Positions 24,928 to 36,530 of a stretch of DNA of 64,000 nt are shown in pieces. The DNA is taken from contig CM055106.1 of NCBI GenBank assembly GCA_029204225.1, positions 49,550,908 through 49,614,907 on the forward strand, read 5' to 3'. The stretch comes from Diphasiastrum complanatum (taxonomy: Eukaryota; Streptophyta; Lycopodiopsida; Lycopodiales; Lycopodiaceae). The notes under the pieces are model-generated. The model saw nothing but the letters and a program-made list of their open reading frames with translations, searched no databases and was not told the origin of the DNA. Each line of letters opens with the position of its first letter. Position 1 is the stretch's first letter. The translations under genes and the position numbers were made by a program.

Positions 24928-25885
24928 TCAGCTCTCTGTATCATTCCAGCAATCCAACAGCCTACAGCACTTTCATCTTGATGCTTTCCATCAACTATTA
25001 AGTCCAGGTAGATTTCGAGCAGAGGACTCCACGACAGGTATCAAATTATTAGACCGTGGTCAGAGCTCCTGACAGGTTTTTCACTAAGACCCACAGCGCT
25101 TATTCCCTCAATCATTTTCTATCAATCACACAGCATGCAGATTGATTCTCTGAGAAATGACGTCAGGACATAACCCAGTTGTGACAGTATTTTAACAGCT
25201 ATTCTGGATTTTCGGGAAAGGCCAGTGGTTCTCTGTCATGGTTACTGCTCTTCTAACACTGTAGGAAACAGTAGTCCAAAGACGATGATTGATTTAAACT
25301 TACTTTCATAGCTTTATTTCATCTCGGAATCAAGTATTAGCAGACTGCAATTCCAACATGATGTACACAATATGCAGGTCTACAGAAGGACTTAATCAAA
25401 GAAATCCTTAACCCACTGCATGCTATAACTGGAATCAAGCGCTTATGTTCCCAACAGTCCATACAAACTGGACATATTGATTAACAATCAATTATCTATG
25501 AACTTGAACAAAACAAGCTGATTCAGAACATTGTGGATTGATGCATGCTATTTACAAAGTTTAGCTGAGTGAAATCCAGCAATGAAATAAGTAACTAAAT
25601 CGACCATTGCAGATCACTCAACACCATTTGAAAAAACTTCCTCAAGAAATCATGAACTTGCAAATAGATTCCAACAAATTCGCAGCATCTTTTACCAAAA
25701 AATCCATGTAGAAGTGCACTCTACTATAATTTCGAAAAGTATGCTACTTATCCGGAATTTGTGAATCCAACTCCATAATTCCCTTGAGAAAAACAGCACT
25801 TCATCCGGGATGTAAATCCAAGCGCTTCAACTTCCAAATCGATGTAAGCTTGTCTCAATCCCATCCATGACCGCATCTTAGCCAG

Positions 25886-25897
25886 GCTCTGATACCA
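25886..25897 (-). promoter_or_regulatory. Primer-binding site of the LARD-like element
   Basis: The minus strand reads TGGTATCAGAGC, initiator-tRNA-Met type, one base inside the 5' LTR that starts at 25899. Confidence 0.85.
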
Positions 25898-25898
25898 A

Positions 25899-26331
25899 TG
25901 TAAAGACCCTAAAGGATTGCCTCTAAGATGAGGATAGGAGATCACAATAAGAGAGACTATGGAGCCAAACCGCCCAACCAATCTTAGATCAAAACTGGAT
26001 CTAGCCCCCAAGCCATGCCATGTGAAGCAAGAGGAGAAGAGAGAAACTGGTGACCTAAACCCAATATGTCGACAAGAGAATCCCTACCTCATTATATAGA
26101 GAGTAGAGTCTTGTGCATGAAACCATGCAACCCCCATGTAGTTCAACTATAAATAGATCACATCTCTTCATGCAGTCCTCCTGCCTATATCCGTCACACA
26201 GACATGCAATACTCCATACGTCTCAATTGTCTGGGTCCTCTCAAGGTAATTAGTCACAAACAGGCCTTGACATGGAATTAAATCACGGCGTGACCAATAA
26301 TCTTGAACACTGGAGGGCCGGTCTACCATAT
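25899..26331 (-). repeat. 5' LTR of the LARD-like element, outer end missing
   Basis: Same sequence as 21682-22114, starting TGTAAAGACCC. It stops at CTACCATAT, where Helitron coding sequence starts. Confidence 0.8.
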
Positions 26332-28878
26332 TGGACTATATGTTCAGGAGAGGCTAGTCACAAAGCTGTCACCGTTCAAGAGTTTTATTGTTATCATTTA
26401 TAGGTTCGTGCAGAGCATATAACATGAACTACTACTACAATAATCAGCACAGTTTTTGTAGAGAAATTTGTAGCAGTATTGTTGATGCCTTGGGAGCTCA
26501 TTCGGCTAGCGACATAGGAACGTGAGTAGTGCTTCCATTTTCCTACATCAGTTCACTGCGTCATATGCTATGGTTGTCGTTAGGGAGTTGGGTTCTCCCG
26601 ATTTGTTTATCATGATGACGGCGAACCCAAATTGATTGGAGGTGAGGAGAGAGTTGCGAATCTAGCAGAAAGCTGTAGATAGGCCTGATTTGGTATCAAG
26701 GGTTTTTGCATGAAGCTTCAGCATTTGATCGACCTGCTGAAGAACGATAGTATTTTTGGGTGCATTATAGGAAGGCTGCATGTCATGGAATTCCAAAAGA
26801 GAGGATTTCCTCACGCCCACCTATTGATTATATTGGAGGAGCGGAGCAAACCCATCACCATTGGGAATTACGATTGTATTGTGTGTGCAGAGATTCCTGT
26901 GAAGGAGGAAGATCCGGAGTTGTATGAGATAGTGATGAGATCTATGATGCACGTTCCATGCGGAACATCTTTTCCAAATGCCCATTACATGAAGGATGGA
27001 AAATGCTCAAAGAATTACCCATGGAATTTCATTGATGAAACATCGGTGGAGAAGGGATATGTTTCGTATAGGCGGAAGAAGAACGGAGTGACGGTGCATT
27101 CACCTAGAGTAGATTTAGATAATAGGTGGGTTGTACCATACATTAGGTGGCTGACATTACATTTTCAGAATCACTTGAACGTGGAGGTATGTGTGCATAT
27201 ACGTAGTGTGAAGTATTTGTAGAAGTACGTGTGCAAGGGACCTGATATGATTACGGCAAGGGCTGTAGAGGACGGTGGTCAGACATCAGGACGGGTGGAT
27301 GAGATAGAGCAATTTCTTAATGCTCGATACTTCTCAGCCAATGAGTCATGTTGGTGATTGTTGGGGCTTTCTATGAGTGCTCATAAGCCCGTGGTGACCG
27401 ACTGGCAGTTCATCTCCCTGGACAGGAATTGGTGTACTTCAGTGAGGGAGTGGATTTAGAGGAGGTCATAGATGGGCATTCAGGTACCACTTTGATAGCA
27501 TTCTTTGAGCTAAATAGAAGTGGTGATTCGGAGGCTCGAGAGTTGTTGTACTAGGATTTGCCGAGGCAGTATTGGTACAACAGGAGAATGGATAGGTGGA
27601 TCCATCGAATCAACATGTAGATGACCCTTGCCATTGGTCGCATGTATTTTGTACACCTGTCTGAAGAGGAGAGGTTCTATAAGCGAGTTCTTTTGGCTCA
27701 TGTTAGAGGTGCAACCAGCTTTGAGGACTTGCGCACGACTGATAGTAAGTTATTTCAGTTGTACAGAGATGCTTGCAGACACAGACTTCTGATAAATGAC
27801 GCGAATGAGTGGAGTAGTTGCTTGCACAAGACAGTGTCATGGGGCACTCCATCGCAACTTTGTCTCATGTTCATTGGGCTTCTTTTGACATGTGCCCCTT
27901 CCAACCCATTGGAGCTCTGGAGGAGCATAGAGCCGCATTTAGTTGAGGATTATACGCATGAGTTGGGACATCCAATAACGTGCAAGACCATTTCTGTGAG
28001 TCGGGTTTTAGTAGACAGAGCTGTTCTTGATGTGAAGTCGCACATGCAGGCAGTTGGAAAGTCGTTGGTGAATTTTGGGCTTAGGGTCCCCAATGTCGAT
28101 TTTGGTTCATCTCCATTGTTTCGTGAGGAGACGTTGTCGACGAGAACCCTTTAGAGGTTGAAGTTGACATCGAGAGATTGAACGTGGATCAACGAAGATT
28201 TTCGACTGTGTAGTACGTGAGCATGTTGTTCAAAGAGTGGGTGGAGTGTTTTTTGTAGATGGCCCGGGTGGTACAGGCAAGACACACCTTTATAGTGTCA
28301 TGTTGTCGTACGTGAGTGCACAAGGGTGGATAGTATTGGCAGTTGCATCGTGTGGGATTGCTACAATGTTGATGAAAGGTGGTAGGACCGCACACTCTCG
28401 GTTTAAAATTCCTCTAACGGAATTGAATGAGAATGCAACATTTCTAAGCAATCTACATTAAGTACGCTTTTGATGGCATGTCGACTGATCATTTGGGATG
28501 AGGCTCCCATGGCACCTAAGTATGCTATAGAGTGTTTAGATCAATCTCTGCGTGATATATTGAGTATCGACGCTCCATTTGGAGGATTTTTAGTTGTTTT
28601 CGAGGGTGATTTTCGACAGATTCTACCAGTGGTACCGCGTGGTAGTCGTGTGCAGATTGTCAACACTTTGCTGAAGTGTTCGCGTTTGTGGAAACACATG
28701 GAGGGGCACAAATTGACAAAGAACATGTGCGTCATGGGCGTGGAGGGTGGCGATAAGGATGAGCAGTTGAGGTTTGCAGATTATTTGTTGAGTGTGGGAG
28801 ATGGTCGTGAGCCCACATTCGTGCATCGTGATTTGGACTTGATTTCCCTGCTAGAGGGCATGTGCCTAAGGATGCGTG
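26332..28878 (+). pseudogene. Helitron Rep/helicase, 5' part
   Basis: A decayed Helitron transposase. The N-terminal Helitron-like region is readable in pieces (KAVTVQEFYCYH near 26370; VRELGSPDLFIMMTANPN near 26590; DRPDLVSRVF near 26680). The rolling-circle Rep domain follows at 26710-27240 with the two-histidine motif FQKRGFPHAHLL and SVKYL-stop-KYVCKG, where the stop interrupts the tyrosine motif. After more frameshifts come MTLAIGRMYFVHLSEEERFY (27621 on) and the Pif1-like helicase with Walker A GPGGTGKT (28264), Walker B IIWDEAPM (28489) and FEGDFRQILPVVPRGSR. It is broken at 28878 by an LTR insertion; the end of the helicase resumes at 32578. Helitrons move by rolling-circle replication; this copy cannot encode a working enzyme. 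Confidence 0.9.
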
Positions 28879-29689
28879 TGTTGAGGGTATTCCCAACAAA
28901 GTGTAAATAAATAAAATCCTCCAATAAAATGTGTTGCGAGGGCATGGCATCCTGCGTGTATAAGCCCATGGCCCAATGAGCATGCAATTGAAGTTGTAAA
29001 TAAAATAAATTTGACTTGGGCCTTGTAATTAAAATAAAACTAGAGGCCCAATATCATTTTTAAACTTAGAGATCACTTTTTAGAGTTGGGTCCAAATTGG
29101 GACTCACATGAATCTTGTGATTTCTAATGTACTTTTTGTAGACCCTTGGATCAAGTTGGGTCCAAGATGAATGGTTAGGATCATTGTGAATATTAGCCAA
29201 TAAGATTGAGGGGCAAGGGCCTTCCCCATTTTATAAAAAGACACCATTTGTACACTATTTCCATGCTTAATGAGAAGGAGGAAACTCTATCATTTTTGGA
29301 AGAGAAGCATCTTCATTTGCTATTCACTATTTGCTATTGCTCTTGGTTGCGTTTTCTCTTGCTTTCTATTTCCATGTCTATTGTTTGCCAATAATTAATG
29401 TTTTTCCATTAGCAGGCATAAGGAGCATTTGAGCTAACCTCCACTCTCACTCTCTTTCTCTTCTCTTCTCAATCTCTTCTTCTCCATTCCTTCCCTTCAA
29501 CCAAACTATGATGAATGATAGTGTAGAGGAGTAGAGCTAAAGAGGAGTAGTATAGTGGTGAGTAGAGTTAAGGGAGAAAGTAGGAAATTAACTAAAAGTA
29601 GCATCTATGCATAGTTAGGCACCTATCCAGTGATCTAACCTTTGTTGACAGGCAGAAGGGCTATACTACGAAAGATCTTCGACCCCACA
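28879..29689 (+). repeat. 5' LTR of the gypsy-like element
   Basis: Starts TGTTGAGGGTATTCCC and ends CCCACA just before the primer site. Its first about 614 bp reappear at 31953-32577. Pyrimidine-rich (CTTCTC) runs are near 29450-29490. Confidence 0.75.
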
Positions 29690-29690
29690 G

Positions 29691-29708
29691 TGGCACCGTT
29701 GCCGGGGA
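29691..29708 (+). promoter_or_regulatory. Gypsy-type primer-binding site
   Basis: TGGCACCGTTGCCGGGGA is one base from the TGGCGCCGTTGCCGGGGA site typical of plant Athila/TAT-like gypsy elements, positioned one base after the 5' LTR. Confidence 0.8.
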
Positions 29709-30056
29709 TAGGTTTCCACTAACTAGTTTAGTTGCATTTTAGCTATTTTCTTGCTTTTTAGAGTAGTTTAGGTAGATTTTTGGGAGTTTAGAATTTTTCT
29801 GTATTTTTTTTGTGTTTGGACTGTTCACAGCTAGCGGAGGAGGTGTGAGTGGGTAGAAGAGGCCTTGAACAACCTCTAAGGGCTTGAAACCCAAACCAAT
29901 CTTTCAAAAAACTCAAAAAAACACACCAATTTGTATTTTGGAGGGAAAAAGAGCAAAAAAAAACTCATCAGATTTTTATATCTCCAGAATCAGTGGGAAT
30001 TAACGCTTGCATGACTGGCAGCAACTCCAGGATACTGTCCCAGACCTGCATAGAAG

Positions 30057-30800
30057 CTTGCGAGAGTTAGTTCCAAGCAGATTGTAAAAAAAAAAATCAT
30101 AAAAAATTCAAAAAACCCTTGAAAAGTTCCAAAAAAAATTCAAATCTTCATAAGAACTCTCGCAGAGCCCTCTGAAGTTCCATCTCAGTGAGACCAGGAC
30201 ACAGAGAAGCTTGCGAGAGTTAGTTTGATGATTAAGTGCTTGTGCAAGAGTTCCCATTGAAAAAAATACAGGAAAGTACCAGTGAACCCTCGTAGACAGT
30301 GAAATTTTCAGTTCCAGTGGTCAAGAACTCTCGTAGAGGATTCTGAAGTTCCATCTCAGTGAGACCAGGACATAGAAGAGCTTGCGAGAGTTAGTTTGAT
30401 TCTAGTGAGCAGAAAATTGGATTTAAGTGCTAAAAAATCACTAAAAAGTGAAGATCCAGCAAATCCTTCCAGTAAGAACTCTCGCAGACCCTCTCAATTG
30501 ATTTAGAATGTCAAATTACATCAGTGATGAAGCCTGCGAGAGTTAGTATGAAGATCTGGTGAAGATCAAGCACAAAAAGTGATTTTGAACCCTCGTAGAC
30601 AGTGAAATTCTCACTTCTTGCGAGAGTTAACTCTCGCAGAGAATTCTATAGTGAGATCTGACCCAGATCCAGCTACTGTGAAGCTTGCGAGAGTTACTTC
30701 CCAGAGATCTGAAAAATTTCAAGTTTTTTTTCCTACAAAAACAGCTAAAGAACCCTCGCATAGCCAACCTTCGCACAAGATAACCCTCGTAGACCATATC
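30057..30800 (+). repeat. Leader cluster of inverted CTTGCGAGAGTT / AACTCTCGCAG motifs
   Basis: At least thirteen copies or variants alternate in orientation: CTTGCGAGAGTT at 30057, 30210, 30381 and 30683, and AACTCTCGCAG or ACCCTCGTAGAC near 30155, 30285, 30325, 30476, 30585, 30755 and 30785. At 30619-30638 two opposite copies abut in a perfect 20-bp palindrome, TGCGAGAGTTAACTCTCGCA. The RNA of this leader could form many alternative hairpins. It lies in the 5' untranslated region of the gypsy-like element. Confidence 0.85.
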
Positions 30801-31249
30801 AGTGGAAAGATCTGCATCAGATCCAGCTACTGTCAAAATCTCAGGTCAATCAGTGCAAGGAGTAAAATGTTATCAAGGAAAAACCATCGTAAAAGGTCTA
30901 AAATTCATTTCGGCCGATCAGATCGATCAGATCCATGAAAATCCAGACTGCATCCTATTGTATAAGTAGGATCCAATCACTTTGGAACCCACCATCAGAT
31001 AAATCTAAGATCTGGATGATCAATAGCACGAAGCATAGCAAATTAGGCACCACACCTTCTCAGATTAGCAGTTGTGCAACAAGAGGCACAACCGGAACCG
31101 GCACCAATGGATCCGTAAAAAATAAATACCCATTACCTAGGATGAATGATCTCATAGATTGATTGAATGGAGCAAAGTACTTCACAACCTGACAACAGCA
31201 GAACAAGAAATGCAAATGTCACCTCAACCTGAGCAACAGCAGTGATACG

Positions 31250-31692
31250 GACCAGATGAACCATTTATGGATCCTGCCATAAATGAATATGTTTCGGCCT
31301 ATGCAGCTCAAACTCAACATCAAGGTGGAAGAAATTACGGTTGTTACGGGTGCGGCGAGGGACACAGAATTGTAGAATGTCCCTACAAAGGACAATATAC
31401 AACCTCCTATCGGGATTGCAGTTATGGACACTGTTTCAAGAATTGTCCATTTAAACCTAGAACCAAGGCACCTCTTAACCTCATTGCCATACAGCAATCA
31501 GCAGTTCCAGCGGGGATGCCATCAAAAGGTCGACACGACCACGCTCCTATGTTAGCTGTTACGCGAGCACATAAGAGGAAGGAAGTGGCTCCCTCGCCAC
31601 CACCATCGGTCACTGACGACCAACCCTCAACTTCAGCGCCATATCCAAATGTGAGGGAAGAGAGAAAACAGTACCAGAAAATAAGACACTAG
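31250..31692 (+). pseudogene. Gag remnant with tandem zinc knuckles
   Basis: The frame carries CYGCGEGHRIVEC (near residues 27-39) and, about 15 residues later, DCSYGHCFKNC. Both fit C-x2-C-x3-H-x4-C, one residue shorter than the usual retroviral knuckle, and the second has Tyr in place of the first Cys. A proline-rich, low-complexity tail follows, then a stop. Zinc knuckles bind the element's RNA in Gag. No capsid-like part is readable upstream, so this is the C-terminal fragment of a gag. Confidence 0.7.
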
Positions 31693-31952
31693 GTACAAAA
31701 AGCACAAGAGGAGAAAAAAGAGCAAGAATGAAACAATCTCACAGAACCTCTAGTCGGCGTCGAACGGAAATCGCAAATGGGCTCACCACTGCGCACTGAT
31801 CAGAATGATCGGTTGCACCAACATGAACCACCTTTTCACATGGTGGAGCCTGAGGAACCACGCACTGAAAGGCTCACACTCTTGCTCCAAGAGAACACTC
31901 TACTAAACGGGTAGAGTGCCGAGGGACCAGCACTACTTTAGGTCATGGGTCC

Positions 31953-32577
31953 TGTTGGGGGTATTCCCAACAAAGTGTAAATAGATAAAATCCTCCAATA
32001 AAATGTGTTGCGAGGGCATGGCATCCTGCGTGTATAAGCTCATGGCCCAATGAGCACACAATTGAAGTTGTAAATAAAATAAACTTGACTTGGGCCTTGT
32101 AATTAAAATAAAACTAGAGGCCCAATGTCATTTTTAAACTTAGAGATCACTTTTTAGAGTTGGATCCAAATTGGGACTCACATCAATCTTGTGATTTCTA
32201 ATGTACTTTTTGTGGACCCTTGGATCAAGTTGGGTCCAAGATGAATGGCTAGGATCATTGTGAATATTAGCCAATAAGATTGAGGGGCAAGGGCCTTCCC
32301 CATTTTATAAAAAGGCACCATTTGTACACTATTTCCATGCTTAATGAGAAGGAGAAAACTCTACCATTTTTGGAAGAGAAGCATCCTCATTTGCTATTCA
32401 CTACTTGTTATTGCTCTTGGTTGTGTTTTCTCTTGCTTTCTATTTCCATGTTTATTGTTTGCCAATAGTGAATGTTTTTCCATTAGCAAGCATAAGGAGC
32501 ATTTGAGCTAACCTCCACCCTTCACTCTCTTTCTCTCCCTTTCTCTTCTCTTCTCAATCTCTTCTTCTCCATTCCTT
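31953..32577 (+). repeat. 3' LTR of the gypsy-like element, truncated
   Basis: Starts TGTTGGGGGTATTCCC and follows the 5' LTR closely to TCTCCATTCCTT, where Helitron helicase takes over. Confidence 0.8.
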
Positions 32578-32920
32578 GATCATCCTCAGATTGGGTAGAC
32601 AGGTTATAGAGGCGAAGATAGTGACCGAGAAAAATATAGGGAGTAGAGTCCTTATTCCACGTATCCCTATAGTGCCAAGCGATTTGAACATACCATTTGA
32701 ATTGCAGAGGGTCCAGTTTCCTATCAGAGCAGCATTTGCCATGACAATAAATAAAGCACAAGGGCAAACTATGGACACGATTGGATCTAGGCCTGTGTTT
32801 AGTCATGGGCAGTTGTATGTTGCACTACCGAGAGTGCAAAATGCACCAAGTCTTCATGTACTGATTACTGACAAGGACAATCGATTTATGGATGTGGATG
32901 GAGTGGCGAGGTACACTTAG
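32578..32920 (+). pseudogene. Helitron helicase C-terminus
   Basis: Continuous frame with IILRLGRQVIEAKIV, VLIPRIPI, FAMTINKAQGQTMDTIG (helicase motif V) and GQLYVALPRV (motif VI), ending at a TAG at 32918. This is the terminal part of the Helitron helicase whose first part ends at 28878. The middle is missing. The Helitron 3' terminus (hairpin plus CTRR) was not located in the following 860 bases. Confidence 0.9.
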
Positions 32921-33785
32921 AACATTGTGTATTCAGAAGTGTTGTAGTAGTAAGTTTGAAGTGATGTATCATTAGAGGAAGTTTGAGATTAAAAAGGTCC
33001 GCATATAAATTTGTGCCAAGATCTCTTTTGCATTTTGTCACTATTTTCAACCAATATCTTTGACTCACTATAATTTTTTAGTTGTAGGTCAGAAGTAGGC
33101 CATTTTTAGTGTAGACTCAAAATATGACTCAAAGAAGTAACGTTACGTTAAAGCCACTATGTCAAGAAACTATTGGGCCACATGTACAAAAGAAGTGAAT
33201 ATGAATAAAAATAAAAAAGGAATCTTGACAAAAGGCCCTTTTTTGTGTTTAAACTTCCTCTAATGATGGTTTATGGGTTCGAGATGCAAGGTATAGTTAG
33301 AGTTAGAATTGGAGTTAGACTTAGCATTTGGGATGTAGGGTAGAGTTAGAGTTAGAGTTAGGATTAGATTTGGAGAGAAACATCTGTCAAATTTTGTACA
33401 AGGAGAAGGTTGTGTAGAAGGAGGTTCTTGGATATAGTTAGGATTTTGAGTTGAATATTTGATTTAACATAAGGCTTATACTAACATTGTGTTTCTTTTT
33501 TGTAGATTTCGTCAAGTAGGCTGTTGGAATGAGCGAATATATTCATTCCAACTTGCTATTGACTATGTTTTAGGTAATTGCATTGATGGTGAAGTTCATT
33601 GTCAATCAATGAACGTTTGTGTGGGACTTTATGGAGCGGTTTGTTTTGCAGCTATATGCAGAGTTTTTAAAGGATTTACAAGACGTCGAATATTTGATTT
33701 CATGATGACACCATATGTTATTAGATGTGGATTTGTTAGTACAAAATCTAACATACATTTATAGAGCAGTATTGGTTGTAGATAT
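32921..33785 (+). other. Helitron 3' flank, no confident gene
   Basis: AT-rich interval. 33296-33380 contains degenerate TTAGAG runs. An open frame at 33489-33764 (91 codons) contains several cysteines and a basic end but matches no family I know. Downstream is the LTR that begins at 33786. Confidence 0.4.
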
Positions 33786-34607
33786 TGTGCAAAAAATACA
33801 AAAAAGACCAAGAGTGGATCCTAATCTGATCCTCAAAAGAGATTGGTTATCAGATTACTTGATCTATCAATCTACTTGAGATTAAAATCAATGTAGATCA
33901 ATTCTAGACACAAAATCCTAACAAGAACAATCATTAATTGAAGGTAGGTGTACTTTCTGGTTTCCCACGTGTGAAACCCTGTCTGAGTATGGACTCCAAC
34001 CTGAAAATCAAGTACACATTGATAGCACCCCAAAACAATCAAAACAAATATAGACAAATGGAGGAAATCACTCAAAATTGCTTCGAAAACCAAGATTGGT
34101 GTCTCACATTGATTATGGCCAAATAAGCCTCTATATATACATTTTTGGAGCTCGAAGTACTGATCATGCATCAGATCGCACACGTGTGCGGATGCTTTGT
34201 CACCATCATGCAATTTGACACTTGGATCAAAACTTTCTATTTTGGGCATTTTTGGTCTATTTTCCTACTATATGGAGATCTTCATGGAAATCTTCTAGAA
34301 GCAAAAACTCGCCTACTTCAGATATTTTCACACGTGTGAGCTGTCCTCTACACATGGGATGTGACACCTATTCAAAATATTTGGCTCATGCAATCATTAG
34401 ATTGGTGCCATGTGTCATATCTCTAGAAAACTAGTTTTTGGCCATTTTGGCCACTAGAACTTGAATTAAAACATATGTACAACATATATGATTATGGTAC
34501 ATGAAAATTACACTAGTTTCACACGTGGGAACAGGCTCCACACATGTGTGTCTATCCTATATACAAGATTTTAGGCCTCTACCAAACTTATTTTTGCATT
34601 TTTTACA
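33786..34607 (-). repeat. 3' LTR of copia element D
   Basis: Begins TGTGCAAAAAATAC on the plus strand and ends CATTTTTTACA at 34607, next to a purine tract complement (CTCCTC). Its first about 460 bp recur at 62089-62546, the 5' LTR of the same element 28 kb away. It carries several G-box-containing sites (CACACGTGTG at 34179 and 34329, CACGTGTGAAAC near 33966). Confidence 0.8.
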
Positions 34608-34619
34608 CTCCTCAAAAAT

Positions 34620-35298
34620 CTAGCTTGGTAAATCTAGCATAGATCTATCTATAACTCCAAGAGCCAATCTTAATTTTATGATTGGATCTTTAGGAAATGC
34701 CTTGGTGAGTATATCAGCAATGCAATCTGATGATGAAACATGAATAAGCTTGATCTCCTTTGCTTGCACTTTCTCCCTCACGAAATGATGTGCAATCTCG
34801 ATGTGCTTTGTTCGAGCTTGGAAGACTGGATTGTTTGCAAGTTGTTGAGCTGCTTGATTATCACAATATATGCTTGGAATGTCTTCATCCTTGATCACAT
34901 ATAGCTCCTCCAAAAGCCTTTTAAGCCAAAGAACTTCCTTTGTTGTTGTTGTCATAGCTTTATATTCGGATTCTGTTGATGAAAGAGAGATGGTATCTTG
35001 CTTTTTGGAAAGCCAAGATATAACTCCTCCACATAAGAATGTAGCAAATGCACTTATGGATCTTCTATCCATCTTGTCATCTGCAAAACTTGAGTCCAAA
35101 TATGCTCTCAAACAAATATTAGTCCTTTCATAAACTATGCCAAAGTCTTTTGTAGCCGAGATGTACCTTAACACCCTTTTTGCTCCTTTCCAATGACATA
35201 TTAATGGACTTTGCATGTATTGACTCAACTTGCCAACACAAAAACTAAGATCTGGTCTAGTGATAGTTAAGTATATCAAGGAACCAATAAGCATTCTA
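34620..35298 (-). pseudogene. Element D: RT C-terminus and RNase H
   Basis: Minus-strand frame MLIGSLIYLTITRPDLSF, then CHWKGAKRVLRYI, then the RNase H with DSSFADD, STESEYKA and YCDNQAAQQLANNP and the terminal DILTKAFPKD. The stop lies at 34620. The frame is the direct continuation of the RT that breaks at 55104: removing the intervening 19.8 kb and one copy of the TTCTA duplication restores TYR-MLIGSLIYL in frame. This half itself has no internal stop. Confidence 0.9.
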
Positions 35299-35946
35299 TG
35301 TGAAAGATTACAGATCCTTAAGATCCAATCTACTTGAATGATCTTTGGTTGGAAAGAGAAATACACTACCAATTTCACCAATGTAGAAAAATTAGCATCT
35401 ACACACAATTTGAGATGCAAACACTAATAGAACTTGATCAAACTTGAATGAAATGATTATGTACTGTTGCTGTCCGTACAAAACCAGCAAGCTACTGTAT
35501 TTCACACGTGTGGATCCAAAAATAGCAAATATAGGTCATTCTACACATAGAATTGCAAGCAATCACCAAGATAGTGCACCAATGGATAGTAGAACCCAAG
35601 GGAACCATGTATAAGCATGAAATGAGATAGAGAAGAGAGAAGATGACTCTCTCCACGAGTTACATCCTTTTATAACAGGTCCAAACCCTATTGGCCACTT
35701 GGCTTTCCCACCAAAATGCTAACTCTACCAATTTTGGGTCTAGATTCAATGTACCCAACTTATTCAAATTGAATCTACTCAAACTCGCATTCTATCTTTC
35801 CCACACTTTCAAAAAGTGTTTATTCAAATGAAGTTTAGACTAATGAACTTTGAAAAGTCAACCTCTAAGTCTAAAACAAGTTTTGGCCTCAATATGCCAA
35901 ATATGGAAATATTGCAAAATGTGATGAAACTAGTTGAATCTTCACA
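35299..35946 (-). repeat. LTR of X copy B
   Basis: Plus-strand TGTGAAAGATTACAG to CTTCACA, about 648 bp, nearly identical to 49532-50181 and 54455-55103. Contains CACACGTGTG at 35503. Confidence 0.9.
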
Positions 35947-36530
35947 CTCCCTCTTCAACTAGTTTTAGTATAGACTTTGATAATACTCCAAGTGAGGTCC
36001 TATGCTTCATGAACAAGTCTTTTCCCAATGCTTTGGTGAAGATATCAGCTACACATTCCCTTGAAGACACATGTTGAAGCTCCACCTCCTTTGTAATGGC
36101 TCGCTCCCTCACAAAATGATATTGTATCTCAATATGCTTGCTCCTAGCATGAAAGATAAGATTGGATGCCATTCTTTGGGCTGATTGATTGTCACAAAAG
36201 ATGATTGGGATCTCTGAAAAATCCAGCAAGTGAGATCCTTGATCATCCTCTTGATCCATACCATCTCCTTTGTGCAATGTGTAAGAGCTTTGTACTCGGC
36301 CTCACTAGATGTCAATGAGATAGTGGCTTGTTTCTTTGACATCCATGATATAGCTCCATCACCTATGAAAATACAGTAAGAACTAATGGATTTCCTATCC
36401 ATTACATCTCCAGCATAGTCCGAATCTGAAAATCCAAAAAGATTAGGTGATGATCCCTCATACAATATGCCAAAATCTCGAGTTCCAGTGATGTACCTCA
36501 AAACTCGCTTTCCTAGCTTCCAATGCTCCT
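35947..36530 (-). pseudogene. X copy B RNase H
   Basis: Two overlapping minus-strand frames (36501-36109 and 36277-35942) give RYITGTRDFGILYE, DSDYAGD, SSEAEYKAL and, after a one-base frame change, IFCDNQSAQRMASN and DIFTKALGKD. This is a complete copia RNase H apart from the frameshift. The matching region of copy A is 50182-50707. Confidence 0.85.

Larger units (their letters stand above)
21682..26331 (-). mobile_element. Non-coding LTR retroelement (LARD-like)
   Basis: Two direct LTRs (21682-22159 and 25899-26331, clearly above 90% alike by eye) enclose about 3.7 kb with no recognisable gag or pol. On the minus strand the primer site TGGTATCAGAGC (25897-25886) abuts the right-hand LTR. 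A purine tract (complement of TTCTTCCCTCC at 22160) abuts the left LTR, so the element reads right to left. The right LTR lacks its outer about 47 bp where Helitron sequence begins. A small hairpin with 10-bp arms is at 23025-23048. Large non-coding LTR elements of this type rely on enzymes of other elements. Diverged internal homology to 39334-43300 suggests a decayed gypsy origin. Confidence 0.8.
28879..32577 (+). mobile_element. Gypsy-like LTR element inserted in the Helitron helicase
   Basis: Direct LTRs lie at 28879-29689 and 31953-32577. The second is truncated by about 200 bp. A gypsy-type primer site (29691) follows the first LTR, and about 2.2 kb of internal sequence holds only a long leader and a short gag remnant with zinc knuckles. 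There is no protease, RT or integrase, so it is non-autonomous. The right end meets Helitron helicase directly but the intervening helicase (roughly 200 or more codons) is missing, so the right boundary was remodelled by deletion and no target duplication can be seen. Confidence 0.8.

Noticed and set aside
29206-29394. Two similar short proteins at 29206-29394 and 32280-32468
   Set aside because: They are the same part of the two LTRs of the gypsy-like element, not genes.
33296-33380. Telomere-like repeats (TTAGAG, GGGTTA variants, also near 4815-4870)
   Set aside because: Units are degenerate, short and do not match the plant TTTAGGG repeat in tandem.
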